From positions 63,146,501-63,210,500 of the forward strand of contig JAKSXM010000007.1 in NCBI GenBank assembly GCA_022575985.1: a stretch of 64,000 bases of DNA, given 5' to 3'. A program made the position numbers and the translations under genes. The notes under the pieces were generated by a model that was not told the origin of the DNA, searched no databases, and saw only the letters and a program-made list of their open reading frames with translations. This DNA is from Anagrus nilaparvatae (taxonomy: Eukaryota; Arthropoda; Insecta; Hymenoptera; Mymaridae). This document shows positions 24,380 to 34,817 of the stretch, in pieces (the first letter of the stretch is position 1; every line of letters starts with the position of its first letter).

Positions 24380-24850
24380 TATCTGATGGTTTTAGTCACT
24401 AATTTAATTTTTAATTAATGAAATAATGTTTACTTGGTAGTTATATCAAAGAAAATATATTCAAATTTAATTTAAGTCGAGTTTACCAAATAAAGTTCGT
24501 AATTATCAACATTTAAATATATGATCAAATTAAATGAAATAAAACTAATTATAACAAAGAAACCAAAGTACGCTATATCACAAGAAATATTATTTATAGG
24601 ATACAATTTAAATTAAAAGTCTATATTTATACAAAGCAAGTGCCATCATATTAAGAAAGTGAAATTATTATTTATTATTCAGTAAATTTTTGTAAGGGGT
24701 ATTTTCCCCGCTGATTATCAATTAAATAAATAAAAAAAAAATAAAAAAATTATGTGTTATTCGTCTAAGTATAATTATTAATTAATATTAACTATTTATA
24801 TTTTTTACATCATCTTGGATTGCTTTTAAACGAGACAGATTTGTTTAGTC
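24380..24850. other. 3' flank of DAXX-like copy 1
   Basis: Noncoding AT-rich sequence repeated at 35954-36414 with few changes. It lies just downstream of the last DAXX-like exon and probably includes its 3' UTR (several AATAAA motifs). Confidence 0.6.
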
Positions 24851-26663
24851 TCACCATCTACTACACCCTTGACGTAGATAATCCATTGATGAAATTGCTT
24901 CAACTGTCTCTGCGTCCGAAGTACAAAATTCCTCGTCGTCTGACAGTTCTTTCATAAATTCTTCGTTATTTCCATATCTTTCCTGAACTTCATCAAATAA
25001 TTTGAATACGTCATCCATTCTCGTTTTGGCAATGATATCATTTTCAATTCATTTTTCCTGCAGTTGATCCGTAAGGATTATTTCCTCTGTTGGTTTTTGA
25101 ATCGCTTCAATTTCTTTCAACGATTGTAATTCTTCGCTCTTTCTGACACTTGATAAACATTCAATTACTCATGTGACAGGATTTTGCTAAATTATATTAA
25201 TTACATTTAATAAAATGAGAAAAAGAATGTAAAAACATTTATTTGCATTTATTTATTCGTGAATTTAATATGATCTAGATGATGCTTCTTTCCCCGGCAA
25301 CAATTCACAAATAAATAAAAATATGATATCTTTTGTTAAACTTACCAAAATGTTGGCATTCATCTTCAACAAGATTAGCGTCTGATAATTTGCTTTCATT
25401 CTTTATAAATTCGAAGACATCTTGAAAATCTGGCATGAATACTGGTTCAACATAGATGTTCTCTTCAATGTTGCATCTTACTCTGCTCTTCTCCAAATGC
25501 TTATTGTAACTAACAATATTGTCATTAATGTGTTCTGCGAGTTTTAATTTTATACTTTGCTTTTTTTCATCTTCTTCGGATGTCAGTCTTAACATATTTA
25601 ATATACCATATCTGGATAATTTAATGTTAAAGTTATTGTAGCATTTTTCTAAATACTTTTTTTTCAATTTGTCCAGTTTCAAATATGCACTGTTGGGTTC
25701 ATGGTCAAAATCTACTTCTGCATTCTCCAATGCGCGTATTTCATCTGCTAATTTTGCCAAAGCTTTTTCTGTTTCAGTTTTCTCTACTGTTTCTTTAGAT
25801 ACCGTCCTTTCATCACCAACAGTTTGATTCTCAGCGTGCTTCTTTAGACTTAAAATGCTATTAAATTCTTCAGAAATGCTTTCCTCCATTTCCTGGTTTG
25901 AATTAACACTTTTATTTGATTTTGCATTTGCTGGATCCTGGATTTTGTCAGGGGAAGATGTTTTAGAGCGTTTTTCGTCAGAAAATTTTGCATCATTTTT
26001 ATCTGAGCAGGACGTAATATTTTTTGCATCTTTACTTCCTCGCTTATCTTTGCTAAGTACCAAAGGTGATTCGTTACTTTTGGAGATAATTGGACTTTCA
26101 ATAAACCTTCTGTTTGAATTATTTTTACTAAATTCTCCATGATCTTGATTTGAGGCTGATGCTTGAGAAGGACTTGCTTTACCGCTTCCATCGAAATGCT
26201 TCTCTGATTTATTATCATTTGATTTAACTAATAAATTATTTATTTTATCTGATGTTTCAGCTATTTTATGTTTTTTTTCAACGTCAACAAGAGATTCCAA
26301 TGTTTTCATTTCCTCGTCACATTCGGATTCGGATTCTATACGCCTTTTTACAATTCTTTTGGGACGAACCGTTATTTCTGGAGAAGAAGTAATTGTTTCT
26401 GAATTGGAATTGCATTCTGCTTTTTCATTACGACGGCTTTCTTCTAAACATCTTGTTTCGTTATTTTCATAACGTTTTTTATTGTCAAAAGTTTTTGCTC
26501 TTGTTAAGGTTGAGTCCCACTTGGTAAAAAATTTTTTTTTCAAAATTTTTTTATTTTCTCTTTTAATGTAAAAACTATCTAAGAATACACAAAAAAAATT
26601 GTAGAAAGATACAAACGTTCTTAATAGCATTAAAACCCCTTTTTTTAAAGTCGCCCACCTCAT
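24851..26663 (-). pseudogene. DAXX-like histone H3.3 chaperone gene, copy 1
   Basis: DAXX proteins chaperone H3.3-H4 and work with ATRX in heterochromatin. The large exon (26663 down to the donor GGTAAG, exon end 25346) encodes a charged, Ser-rich region and then the histone-binding domain. LADEIRALENAEVDFDHEPN followed by SAYLKLDKLKKKYLEK parallels the DAXX motif SELDDPDSAYLQEARLKRKL; EPVFMPDFQDVFEFIKNE parallels PDTFPDYGDVLRAVEK. The next exon (25186-24851, after TTTAG) continues in phase (QHF-AKSCH) to a D/E-rich tail (ELSDDEEFCTSDAETVEA). It is broken: a 2-bp deletion relative to copy 2 near 25171 shifts the frame, and a TGA stands in LQEK-stop-IEND, where copy 2 has Leu. The hydrophobic N-terminus of the longest frame (about residues 1-45) may be intronic or leader sequence, so the true start is uncertain. 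Confidence 0.7.
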
Positions 26664-26882
26664 TATATCGACGCGCTCAGTAAGAATAGATTCGTACCGC
26701 GTTATAACAGAGATTGGTTATTAGATTAGTTAATCTCTGGTTATCATACCTTTGATAATAAAAGGCCTTGAAAACTGGTTTAAAATACTTCTTGGTTTGT
26801 TATTATATAGAATAAGTTTTATTATTTATTCTTATTTCTAACGTTGAATAATTAAGAAGTTGTACGAAAAAAATTGTGAATT
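26664..26882. promoter_or_regulatory. Shared spacer between divergent DAXX-like and transposase genes
   Basis: Only about 220 bases separate the start of the DAXX-like frame (minus) from the ATG of the Mutator-like transposase (plus). It includes an inverted pair, AGAGATTGGTTATTAGA and TTAATCTCTGGTTAT, near 26710-26745. A bidirectional promoter is possible; no TATA box could be assigned firmly. Confidence 0.4.
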
Positions 26883-28698
26883 ATGGAAGATAAAAAGGCA
26901 AGTAAAGGAAAATCATACAGTATTCGATTGAATAAAAAAAGAAAATTTCACGGAAATAGATTTACTTCTGAACCTAATTCAACTTATGTCAGTTCTTCTG
27001 CAAAAAAACTTAAAGCATCAAAAGATGCAAGTTTTTATGTGCACTGTAACGATACAGTAAATTATTGCTTTATTTTTTTTTACTTAGTTTTTTCAAGTTT
27101 ACAACAATATGTCAATTGTAAAGTCTGTAACAAAGACGTCGAGTTCAGCAAATCAAGTGAAAGAGGACTAGGTTTTAAACTTTGTGTAAAATGTCAATGT
27201 GAAAAATATATAAACAGTAGCCCAAACATTGGAAATAGGTTCGAGATAACTCGAAGATTTGTTTTTGTTATGCGTCTTATAGGTGTTGGTATTCTGGGTA
27301 TAAACATTTTTTGTGGTTACATGGATATATGTAACGAATTTTATAAGAATTCATATTATAAAATAGTTAGCAATATGAATATTGCGGTATCAACTATTTT
27401 TGACATAATAAGGATAAAGGCATTCGATGAAGAAAAGAAATTGAATTTAGAAGCCGGAAATCCTGAAAAAGAATTGATGGTTTCGGATGATGGTTCATGG
27501 GCCAAAAGAGGTTTCAGCTCTCTTATCGGTATAATATCTATAATAGGAAAATATTCGGGCAAAATTCTAGATGTGGAAGTTAGATCAAGTTATTGTAAAA
27601 ATTGCACAGCTTGGAAAGGTAAAGAAAATACAGTAGAATATCTAGCTTGGTACAAAAAACATCAAGATTATTGTAATGCTAACCATGAAGGAAGTAGTGG
27701 GAAAATGGAAGTTGATGGTATAGTTGAGATATTTTTACGATCTTTCGAAAAATTCGGAATGCGTTATAGTCATTATATTGGTGATGGCGACACCAAAACT
27801 TTTAAACAGTTGCTAGATGTCTCACCGTACGGGGAAGATTTTATTGTTAAAAAACTTGAGTGTATTTTGCATGTCAAGAAACGTATGTTCAAACGCACAA
27901 GCGAAGCAAAAAAACACCTGACTCAAGCAAGAAAAGCTTTAAGAAAAACTAATTCAGTTCCAAAAAAAGTTTTAAAAGAAATTAAAAAAAAACACATCAA
28001 AAATAAAGAAAACTACAACTTTCAAGAAGAAAAAAAGTATTAAGTTAATGAAGGAATTATCCACATATTATGGACTAGCAATTCGCAGGAATACGACTTC
28101 TATTGATGATATGCGAAAAGATATTTGGGCTACGTTCTATCATAAAATATCTACAGACAAAAAACCACAACATTCATATTGCCCTTCGGGAGCAGATTCC
28201 TGGTGCGAATATCGTAAACTTGAGGCTAAAAACAATCTTCAGGGCTTCAAGCATCCTAAGGCTCTTGCTCAAGATGTTCAAGAAATTTTAAAGCCTATTT
28301 ATGAAGATCTTACCAAAGAAGAGCTTCTTAACAGATGCCTTGGCGGGCAAACACAAAATACTAATGAGAGTTTCAATTGAACAGTATGGAATATGGTGCC
28401 TAAACACATTTTTTCGGGAAAAGAAATCGTTCAATTTGCAACTCAATTGTCAGCCTGTATATTTAATGAAGGCTCTCAAACAATTTTAAAAACCATGGAA
28501 GTTATGGGGATTCAGCTTGGCAGAATGGCGATATCTTACGCACAAGAACGCGATGATAAGCGCATAAAAACTGCTGACAAAAGGACGTCAGATTATTCTA
28601 AAGAGGCCAGAACCAAAAGACAAAGTGATAGGAGTGACGAGAATCATCTTTTGGAACAGGTAGAAGGTCTTCTTTATGGGGCTGGCATCGCTGATTAG
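26883..28698 (+). pseudogene. Mutator-like transposase gene with one frameshift and one stop
   Basis: This matches, over its full length, the Mutator-like transposase family (the 'Mutator' transposase domain) widespread in insects and other animals. In order: basic N-terminus with FHGNRFTSEPN; CKVC...CVKCQC (zinc-binding cysteines near residues 80-110); RFVFVMRLIGVG; the catalytic-core block VSDDGSWAKRGFSSLIGI; YCKNCTAWKGKENT; NANHEGSSGKMEVDGIVEIF; YIGDGDTKTFKQLLDVSPYG; ECILHVKKRM. After a one-base shift in the A-rich run at about 28030-28037 the frame continues with ELSTYYGLAIRRN, PQHSYCPSGADSWCEY and LGGQTQNTNESFN. A TGA (28378-28380) then precedes TVWNMVPKH. It ends with the family's conserved EGLLYGAGIAD. 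It is about 605 residues long, essentially complete, and dead or read through unless the two breaks are errors. Confidence 0.85.
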
Positions 28699-29385
28699 AC
28701 GTAAGATAATTTTTTTTTGAATTTTATAAAAAAAAATCTTTAAACGCGTTTATCTCGAAACTACGTTTTGATACCTGGTTCAGTGTCTTATCCGAAATCG
28801 CCTGTTCCAATTGTCTCCAAATTTTTATCACATACTGTCCACATGTGTAGTTATGTCGTATTCTAGAAGTTAGCAAAAATTTTAATTTTTTCTATGTTTT
28901 TTTGCAAAAAAACCATTAAAAAAAATTGCTTTTTTGTAGAATACACGATAACTACACTCATATTATTTAAGATTCTTTTTTTTTTTTTTTTTTTTTCTAG
29001 GTGCTGTCAAACTTTTTTTATTCACTGAACCATCAGGCTCTTCCGGCAAAAACTCTTATATTTAAAACGAAAATTTTGTGTATAAAAAATAAAAAAAATT
29101 AATTAAAAAAAATTTTTTTACATGCTTCTATACTTTATTTAATTAACCCTAAAAAATCTTTCCATTATCTTTAACCGTTTTCCCTAAAATTAATTTTAAA
29201 ATTTCACTCGAATACCGAGCGCGCGAAGTGGGACTCTACCTTAATGCTTCTTCTACAACGAAAGCAGCATCATTTTTTACAGCTAATGCGGGAGCCGAGC
29301 GAAATGCTTTTAATTTCTTCCAAGAATTTTATGATTTTAGTTTTCGTTTGTCCATCTTTCTGTAATATACTCTGTGATTTATTAT
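28699..29385. other. 3' flank of the Mutator-like gene
   Basis: The flank is noncoding. It contains CGCGTTTATCTCGAAACTACG, a poly(T) run near 28976-28996, and a short GC-richer patch (GAGCGCGCGAAGTGGGACTC) near 29217. It probably includes the rest of the transposon, but no terminal inverted repeats or target duplications could be matched by eye. Confidence 0.5.
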
Positions 29386-29890
29386 TTTTATGGATAACTA
29401 TATTTTCAACAAGACTTGGTATAGATGGTATCACAATGAAATTATCGTCTTTTGCTACTATTCACGTCACACTTTTAAATAAAGACAAAAATAAAAGGTT
29501 ATGTTGACATTGTTATTTTTATCAACGTGAATAGGGCCGATGGCCTCCGAAAGCAAGTGAAAAGGAGTCGAGTAATTTTTAAGTAAGTTTATTGGCAACA
29601 TCGCAGGTGCATTGGAACATTGGAAGTTGAGCACATGTTCTAATTTTTTGTTAAGTTGCGAAGATTCTATATACAGATATTTAATAATTTTATATTGTTC
29701 TTAAATTAATTATCCATAAACGTTTTTCCATTGCAAATGAACAAAAAAAAAATAAATAAAACGGGCATTTTTGTTGTTTACAATAAAGATCTTAATTTTT
29801 GGTAAGTATTTTAACCTCAACAAATGATTTCAATATACAAAAATTCTTATATTATTTTTTTTCATAATTGTTTTAAAGCAAATTCAAGAT

Positions 29891-30262
29891 ATGGCTGCTA
29901 ATAACAATACTGTCAATTTAAAAGAAGTTTATGAGGATGTTCATGAAAGTGTTGCATCTACTAGTACTGGAAAAAGGTATGCATCTATTGTCAATGAATC
30001 AAATTTAAATGAGAAGGCTAATAATCATCGAAACAAAAGGATTAAAATTGACGAAAAAAATGATGGAACACCTAAATCTATATTTAAATCCAGTAATGAA
30101 TCCAGATACAAGCGACAAACATGTGACATATGTCTTCAAAATTTAAATGATCCAGATTTAAAATTTTATAGCGGACATCCAAACAATGCTTCTGAAGAGT
30201 TTTTGGTTCTTCTTGATTCCAAATTAAGTCTCTTTAATGGAGATGAAGTTGTAGAATTGTAG
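29891..30262 (+). CDS. Truncated DNMT1-like protein (N-terminus plus start of RFTS domain)
   Basis: The frame encodes 123 codons. Residues 1-75 are polar with a basic patch (NHRNKRIKI, a plausible nuclear signal). From RYKRQTCDICLQNLNDPDLK onward the sequence follows the start of the DNMT1 replication-foci-targeting (RFTS) domain, which in animals reads C-x2-C-x2-LDDPDLK ... HP-(N/D)A-x-E-x4-LT-x-KLS(I/L)F. Here SGHPNNASEEFLVLLDSKLSLFNGDE is the counterpart. The frame stops right after, so the rest of RFTS, CXXC, BAH and methyltransferase domains are absent. An intron-like segment with GTAAGTAT (from 29802) and TTTTAAAG (to 29878) lies in the leader. This suggests a DNA-level copy of the gene's 5' end with its promoter. 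The sister copy at 16585 is broken. It may be transcribed, but it cannot be an active methyltransferase. Confidence 0.65.
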   Translation: MAANNNTVNLKEVYEDVHESVASTSTGKRYASIVNESNLNEKANNHRNKRIKIDEKNDGTPKSIFKSSNESRYKRQTCDICLQNLNDPDLKFYSGHPNNASEEFLVLLDSKLSLFNGDEVVEL

Positions 30263-31239
30263 TTTAATAAAAATTAAATTAAATTAATAAAAATAAATTT
30301 AATAAATTATTTAATAAAAATACATTGAATAAAAAACCAAATTGTAGCTTAATCTAATCGCGAATTGAATCCTCGTGCTCTTATACTTATTAAATGTACT
30401 TATTTTAAGCTTTTAAAGTGCAGCTTATTTGTTTATAATATGTTTTTAATAATAGCAACAACAGCAACTTGCACGATAATGCTATATTATCGCTCTTCTA
30501 TAAATTGTCTGTTATTGTATACATTTTATTTATAAATAGCTTTTAATAATTATGTAAAAAATTTAATTTTAGCATGTCAAATAGCCTTGGGGCTATAAGA
30601 GCATTACTGTGTATAATGTGTAACTCGTGTAACATGCATTATCTATTAAAAAGCAATAATTATAATAATAAAAAGCGCTTCTTTACCTTTTTAGCTTATC
30701 TTGATATGCTCTTTTCTTGGATCGGGACTCCTAGTTGATATATTTATTTAACATTCTTGGTTTCAACAGATGGTTTCAATGAGTTGGTGCACGGGTCCTG
30801 CAGCCCACCTTAATTTTATTATTATGCTTTTTCTTTAATATATAAATTTTAATTAATCAAACGAAAAAGGGTGCACCCTTCCTTCCGTCTCCTCCTTATC
30901 CAAAGGCATCTTTAATGACTTGAAGTTAATAAAATAAATGAATTACAACAAAATAAAAAAGCATAATTAAAAAAAAAAAATAAATAAAATTAAATAAAAT
31001 GTCGTGTTTAAAATAACAATAGCATGTTATAGGCACTTTTAAATAAATGGTCTGAAAGCATGTTTGAATGTGGGTTTAGGAAAAAAAGAAAAAAAAAATA
31101 TTGAAGGCAATGGAAGTTTGTTTTAGAAAGTAAGCATATTTAATAATTAGAATATAAAGAAAAGTACAAGAAAGCATTTATAAAGAGCATTTGAATGTTT
31201 TTATTTTTGCTCCGAGGCTGTTTTAAAGTTTCGGAAAAG
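30263..31239. other. Noncoding part of the duplicated block, unit 2
   Basis: Collinear with 16908-17883; no gene was seen. Confidence 0.7.
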
Positions 31240-31366
31240 CTACATTAATTCTATCTCCAATTTAGTTAACGAGAAAAAGGCATTAACTTCATTCACCAAA
31301 GCATTTATTCTAGAAAACAGTTGGTCGCTATTATATTCACCGTCTAGATAATTAATTGTCAAGACG
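31240..31366 (-). pseudogene. 3' remnant of duplicated F-box/LRR gene
   Basis: The last ~42 codons (HVLTINYLDGEYNSDQLFSR onward to KLEIELM) match the C-terminus of the F-box gene at 17884. Upstream of 31366 the gene is replaced by R1-clade LINE sequence, so the F-box and the LRRs are lost in this copy. The frame runs on into antisense LINE sequence, which produces a meaningless N-terminus. Confidence 0.85.
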
Positions 31367-32526
31367 TGTTTGTCGTAATTATCGACGACGGCGGAAACCC
31401 TCACACGATCCGAACCAGAACATCGGTGAAATACCTGGGAATTCAGCTTGATAACAAGCTGACCTTCTGGGAGCAATTTCAGAGGTCGTGTGAAAAAGCA
31501 GCGTCGGTCGCATCCTCCCTGTCAAGGCTCATGGCCAACATTGGGGGACCCAAACCAGGGAAGCGAAGGCTCCTGATGTCAGTCGTCAACTCTGTCCTGC
31601 TCTACGGATCAGAATTCTGGGCGAAGACCACAGAAATTACCAAGTACAGACATAAAATATCGTCTGTACAGAGGCAAGCGGCAGTGAGGATCGCCTGCGG
31701 ATACACACGGTATCTCTAGCGGCGATCCAGGTTGTCGCTTCGGTGATACCCATCGACCTACTAGCGTTGGAGCGGAAATTCATCTACGAGAGCGTAGATG
31801 AGCGCGAAGTGGCTTCCACTCGCGCCCGCTTCAACTCTATGAAAGCATGGAGGAAACGATGGAAAAAAACCAAGAGAAAAATGCCCGACGGACGCGCAGA
31901 CTGATCTCAGACCTGCAGGCATGGATGGAACGACAGCATGGGGAGGTGGATTTCTACCTTACCCAGTTCTTGACTGGACACGGGTATTTCCGTGTCATGT
32001 TGATGCATTGGCATAAGGTGGCAACAAAGGAATGCTTGCACTGTCCGGGCGTGGATGATACAGTAGAGCACACATTCTTCGAATGTGTGCGCTACGCGGA
32101 GGGGCGCCCGCCCTTACCGATTTGGAGGCCGGAGACGGTGGTCCCGGAAATGCTACGGAGTTCCGAAAACTGGAAAAAAGTAGCAGAGTACGTAAGGACC
32201 ACCTTGTTGGAGAAGAAGGAGGAGGGCTTTCTATCGTAGAGAGCTCTCCTGCCCCTAGGCAGGGAGGAAGGCAGCGGCCAGCTGCCTAGGCTGCGCGTCC
32301 CAAACTGAAGTTATACCTGAAAAGGGAGTTTCGGTTTGGGACAAACAAGCGCGGGGGGTTTATAGTGTGTTTATCCAGTAAGAATCTGGGGCGTAGCCGG
32401 CGACCGCGGTCGCCGGTGGTCTCCCAGTTGTACACTTTGTGCAACTGGGCGGTCATGGAAATTTTCAGGTCTTTAAGGCCCGCAAACACTCCATGGCTGA
32501 TGCAAGATTCACAAAATTCCCTTGAC
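31367..32526 (+). pseudogene. R1-clade LINE fragment (plus strand), copy B'
   Basis: Same family as 23241-24291 but extending further 5': SVKYLGIQLDNKLTFWEQF, SLSRLMANIGGPKPGKRRLL, LLYGSEFWAK (Trp intact here), HKISSVQRQAAVRIACG. At least two frameshifts follow (near 31715 and 31850), then RRLISDLQAW, HGEVDFYLTQFLTGHGYF and CLHCPGVDDTVEHTFFEC. The 3' UTR has the same 20-bp palindrome (32397-32416) and ends at CCCTTGAC. Its 5' junction falls inside the F-box gene. Confidence 0.8.
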
Positions 32527-32560
<34 letters not shown>

Positions 32561-32598
32561 GTAATAATAATTTTTTTTTTTTTTTTTTTTTTTTTTTT
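32527..32598. repeat. (AAT)n and poly(T) between tail-to-tail LINEs
   Basis: AAT repeats (32527-32570) follow the plus-strand LINE. The T-run (32571-32598) is the tail of the minus-strand LINE. Confidence 0.85.
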
Positions 32599-34770
32599 GC
32601 ACAGTGGCAGAGAGGTGAGAATGCGTTACGCACGAACAGAACCCGGTGTTCTGAACAGTGTCGGACTCCATGATGGCAAGGCACTCTACAAAGAATGCAT
32701 TGCCCCATGTTTACCGACTAAACTCACCCCTCATCATACCTTATACAAGTCAGCCCGGAACCGTTTATCACATTACATCGGGTTGACTTAAGGCCATGTA
32801 TCTTCTTTGGTTGAAGATCCTTCCATCCATTAATCCTTTCTTTCTCCTTCTTGTTATTTCACCGTGTCGTCAACTAGATAAATAAGTAACTTTATTAATA
32901 AATAAATATATATATAAATAAATAAATAAATAAATAAATAAATATCCTTGTACGTCCTCCATTATCCCCCCATTGGTGGCGCGTGCAAGAACCGTCTAAT
33001 TTGACTGCTCCTACACGCGGCTCCTAGTTAGGGTGTCGTCAATAACTTTTTTGTACGCAAAATCTCCTCCACGTACCTTGCCACGACGCTCCATGATTCC
33101 TCGTTCTGGAGCATTTTTCCGACTATGTTATCGGGTGTGACTTCTTCAACCTCTGCTTCCAGAGCTCTCCTTTTAGTTATCCAGCGGTCACACTCGAAAA
33201 ACGTGTGACGCGCGTCATCTCGTTTGTCGGGACAGAATACACATTCAGGGCTCACGACCTTTCCCTTCCTAAAGAGATAAGATTGGAAAAGCCCATGGCC
33301 ACTGAGGAACTGTGTCAAGAAGTAGTTTACCTCTCCGTGCCCTCTCTGAGTCCAGGGCGCGACCTCTTTTATGAGGCGCCTGGTCCATGCGCTGTCTGTG
33401 CCATCCCTCCAGAGCGTCTGCCACTCCAGCATCACATCCCTCCTAACTTCCGCTCTGATACGGTCGACGTCGCCTTCATTTTTTCTATCATAAATAAGTT
33501 TACGCTCTTTGGCAAGTAGCTGAATAGGAATAATTCCTGCGATGACAAGAACTGCCGCTTCCGAGACAGTCCTGTATGCGCAAGAAACCCTCAGAGCACC
33601 CTGCCTCTGCACTCTTATCATACCTTTCGAATATATATCCTTATCCAGTGCCTCACTCCAAATCTCCGCTCCGTACAATAGGATAGAGTGAGTTACGGAC
33701 ATTAGCAGCTTTCTCCTGCTGGACTTTGGTCCATTCATGTTCGACATCAGCCTGCTCAGGGCTAGCGTCGTGGTACCTGCCTTCTTGACCCTTTGAGAAA
33801 TATGTTCGAAATAGGTCCGCTTCGTATCCAAAACTATTCCAAGATATTTGGCGAACCTTTTCGTCTCTATAATGGTATCCTCGTCAACCCGTATTGGAAT
33901 AACGGTATTGATTTGCTTCCCCGTGAACATCACGATCTCGGTCTTAGCGACTGCCAGACTTAATCCGTGCTCTTCCATCCATGCGTTTGTCTTTAACATG
34001 CAGACGCTCAAGCTATCCTGTGCTTGTTGCACGTTCCTTGCTATGATCACGAGGGCAATATCATCCGTATAGCCTATCATAAAGCAGCCATCCGCTAACT
34101 CCATCCTCAGGATACCATCATAAGAGATGTTCCATAGGTCAGGTCCCAATATGGAGCCCTGAGCTGCACCAGCTGTCACTTTCCTACTTCTCTTCCCTTA
34201 AAGAGTCTCGTACAATAGTACTCTGTCACTTAGGTAACTCTTCATTACCCGCATCAAATAATTTGGTACTGCAAAGTCATTTAGTCCTTGAAGGAACTTT
34301 GTCCACTTTGCAGAATTGAATGCGTTCTTGACGTCCAGGGTGACCAAAAGAGTAATTTTACGTGAGTAATGATTACCCGTTTGGGCCCTAGTTATCGCGT
34401 CAACGACCTCCTTCACAGCCCCAATCGTGGACCTCCCCCGTCTAAATCCGTATTGCCGAGGAGATAAATCCCCTGCTGCTTCTACTGCGTTTAAGATACG
34501 CGGTTGTAGCATTTTTTCGAAGCCCTTTCCAGCTGTATCCAGCAGTCCTAGTGGTCGCCAGTAGGACGGGAGTGTGGGATCTCCCTTTCCTTTACTGATG
34601 AGGACCAACAGTGCCTTTTTCCATCGCCTACTGAAAACTCCAGCTCGTAGGCACGAGTTGTACATCATTAACATCAATGACGGACACTCGTGCGCAGCGA
34701 TTCTTATAATTTCGTATGTGCCGTCTGGGCCGGGGGCTTTCTTATTTCTGAGAGAGTCTACGAGTCTACT
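32599..34770 (-). pseudogene. R1-clade LINE, 5'-truncated, copy A'
   Basis: This is a near-identical sister of 21128-23200 that reaches about 100 bp further 5' (RLVDSLRNKKAPGPDGTYEI, the start of RT). One C-to-T change makes a TAA in ETL-stop-GKRSRKV (near 34200), where copy A has Gln, so the open frame splits in two (34768-34198 and 34179-33028). The catalytic motif reads YTDD instead of YADD. It retains AAQGSILGPDLWN and the CVFCPDKRDDARHTFFEC knuckle. It is bounded on the 5' side by the AAT/ACTATAAGT minisatellite. Confidence 0.85.
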
Positions 34771-34809
34771 AATAATAATAATACTATAAGTAATAATAAT
34801 AATAATACT
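34771..34809. repeat. AAT/ACTATAAGT minisatellite, unit 2
   Basis: The counterpart of 24304-24379. It joins the LINE 5' junction to the ACTATCTGATG flank of the DAXX-like block. Confidence 0.85.
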
Positions 34810-34817
34810 ATCTGATG

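Larger units (their letters stand above)
29386..31366. repeat. Segmental duplication, unit 2 left part
   Basis: Nearly identical and collinear with 16077-18012. The homology ends abruptly at 31366, inside the F-box gene, where an R1-clade LINE begins. Confidence 0.9.

Noticed and set aside
25850..26218. Gln/Lys/Met-rich frame overlapping the DAXX-like exon
   Set aside because: It is an off-phase frame of the Ser/Lys-rich region; the same shadow occurs in copy 2 (37413-37790).
31240..31476. 78-codon minus-strand protein
   Set aside because: Only the C-terminal ~42 residues are F-box gene sequence; the rest is antisense LINE read by chance.
32365..32791. Open frames with Asn or Ile runs
   Set aside because: They are translations of the AAT microsatellite and the LINE 3' UTR.
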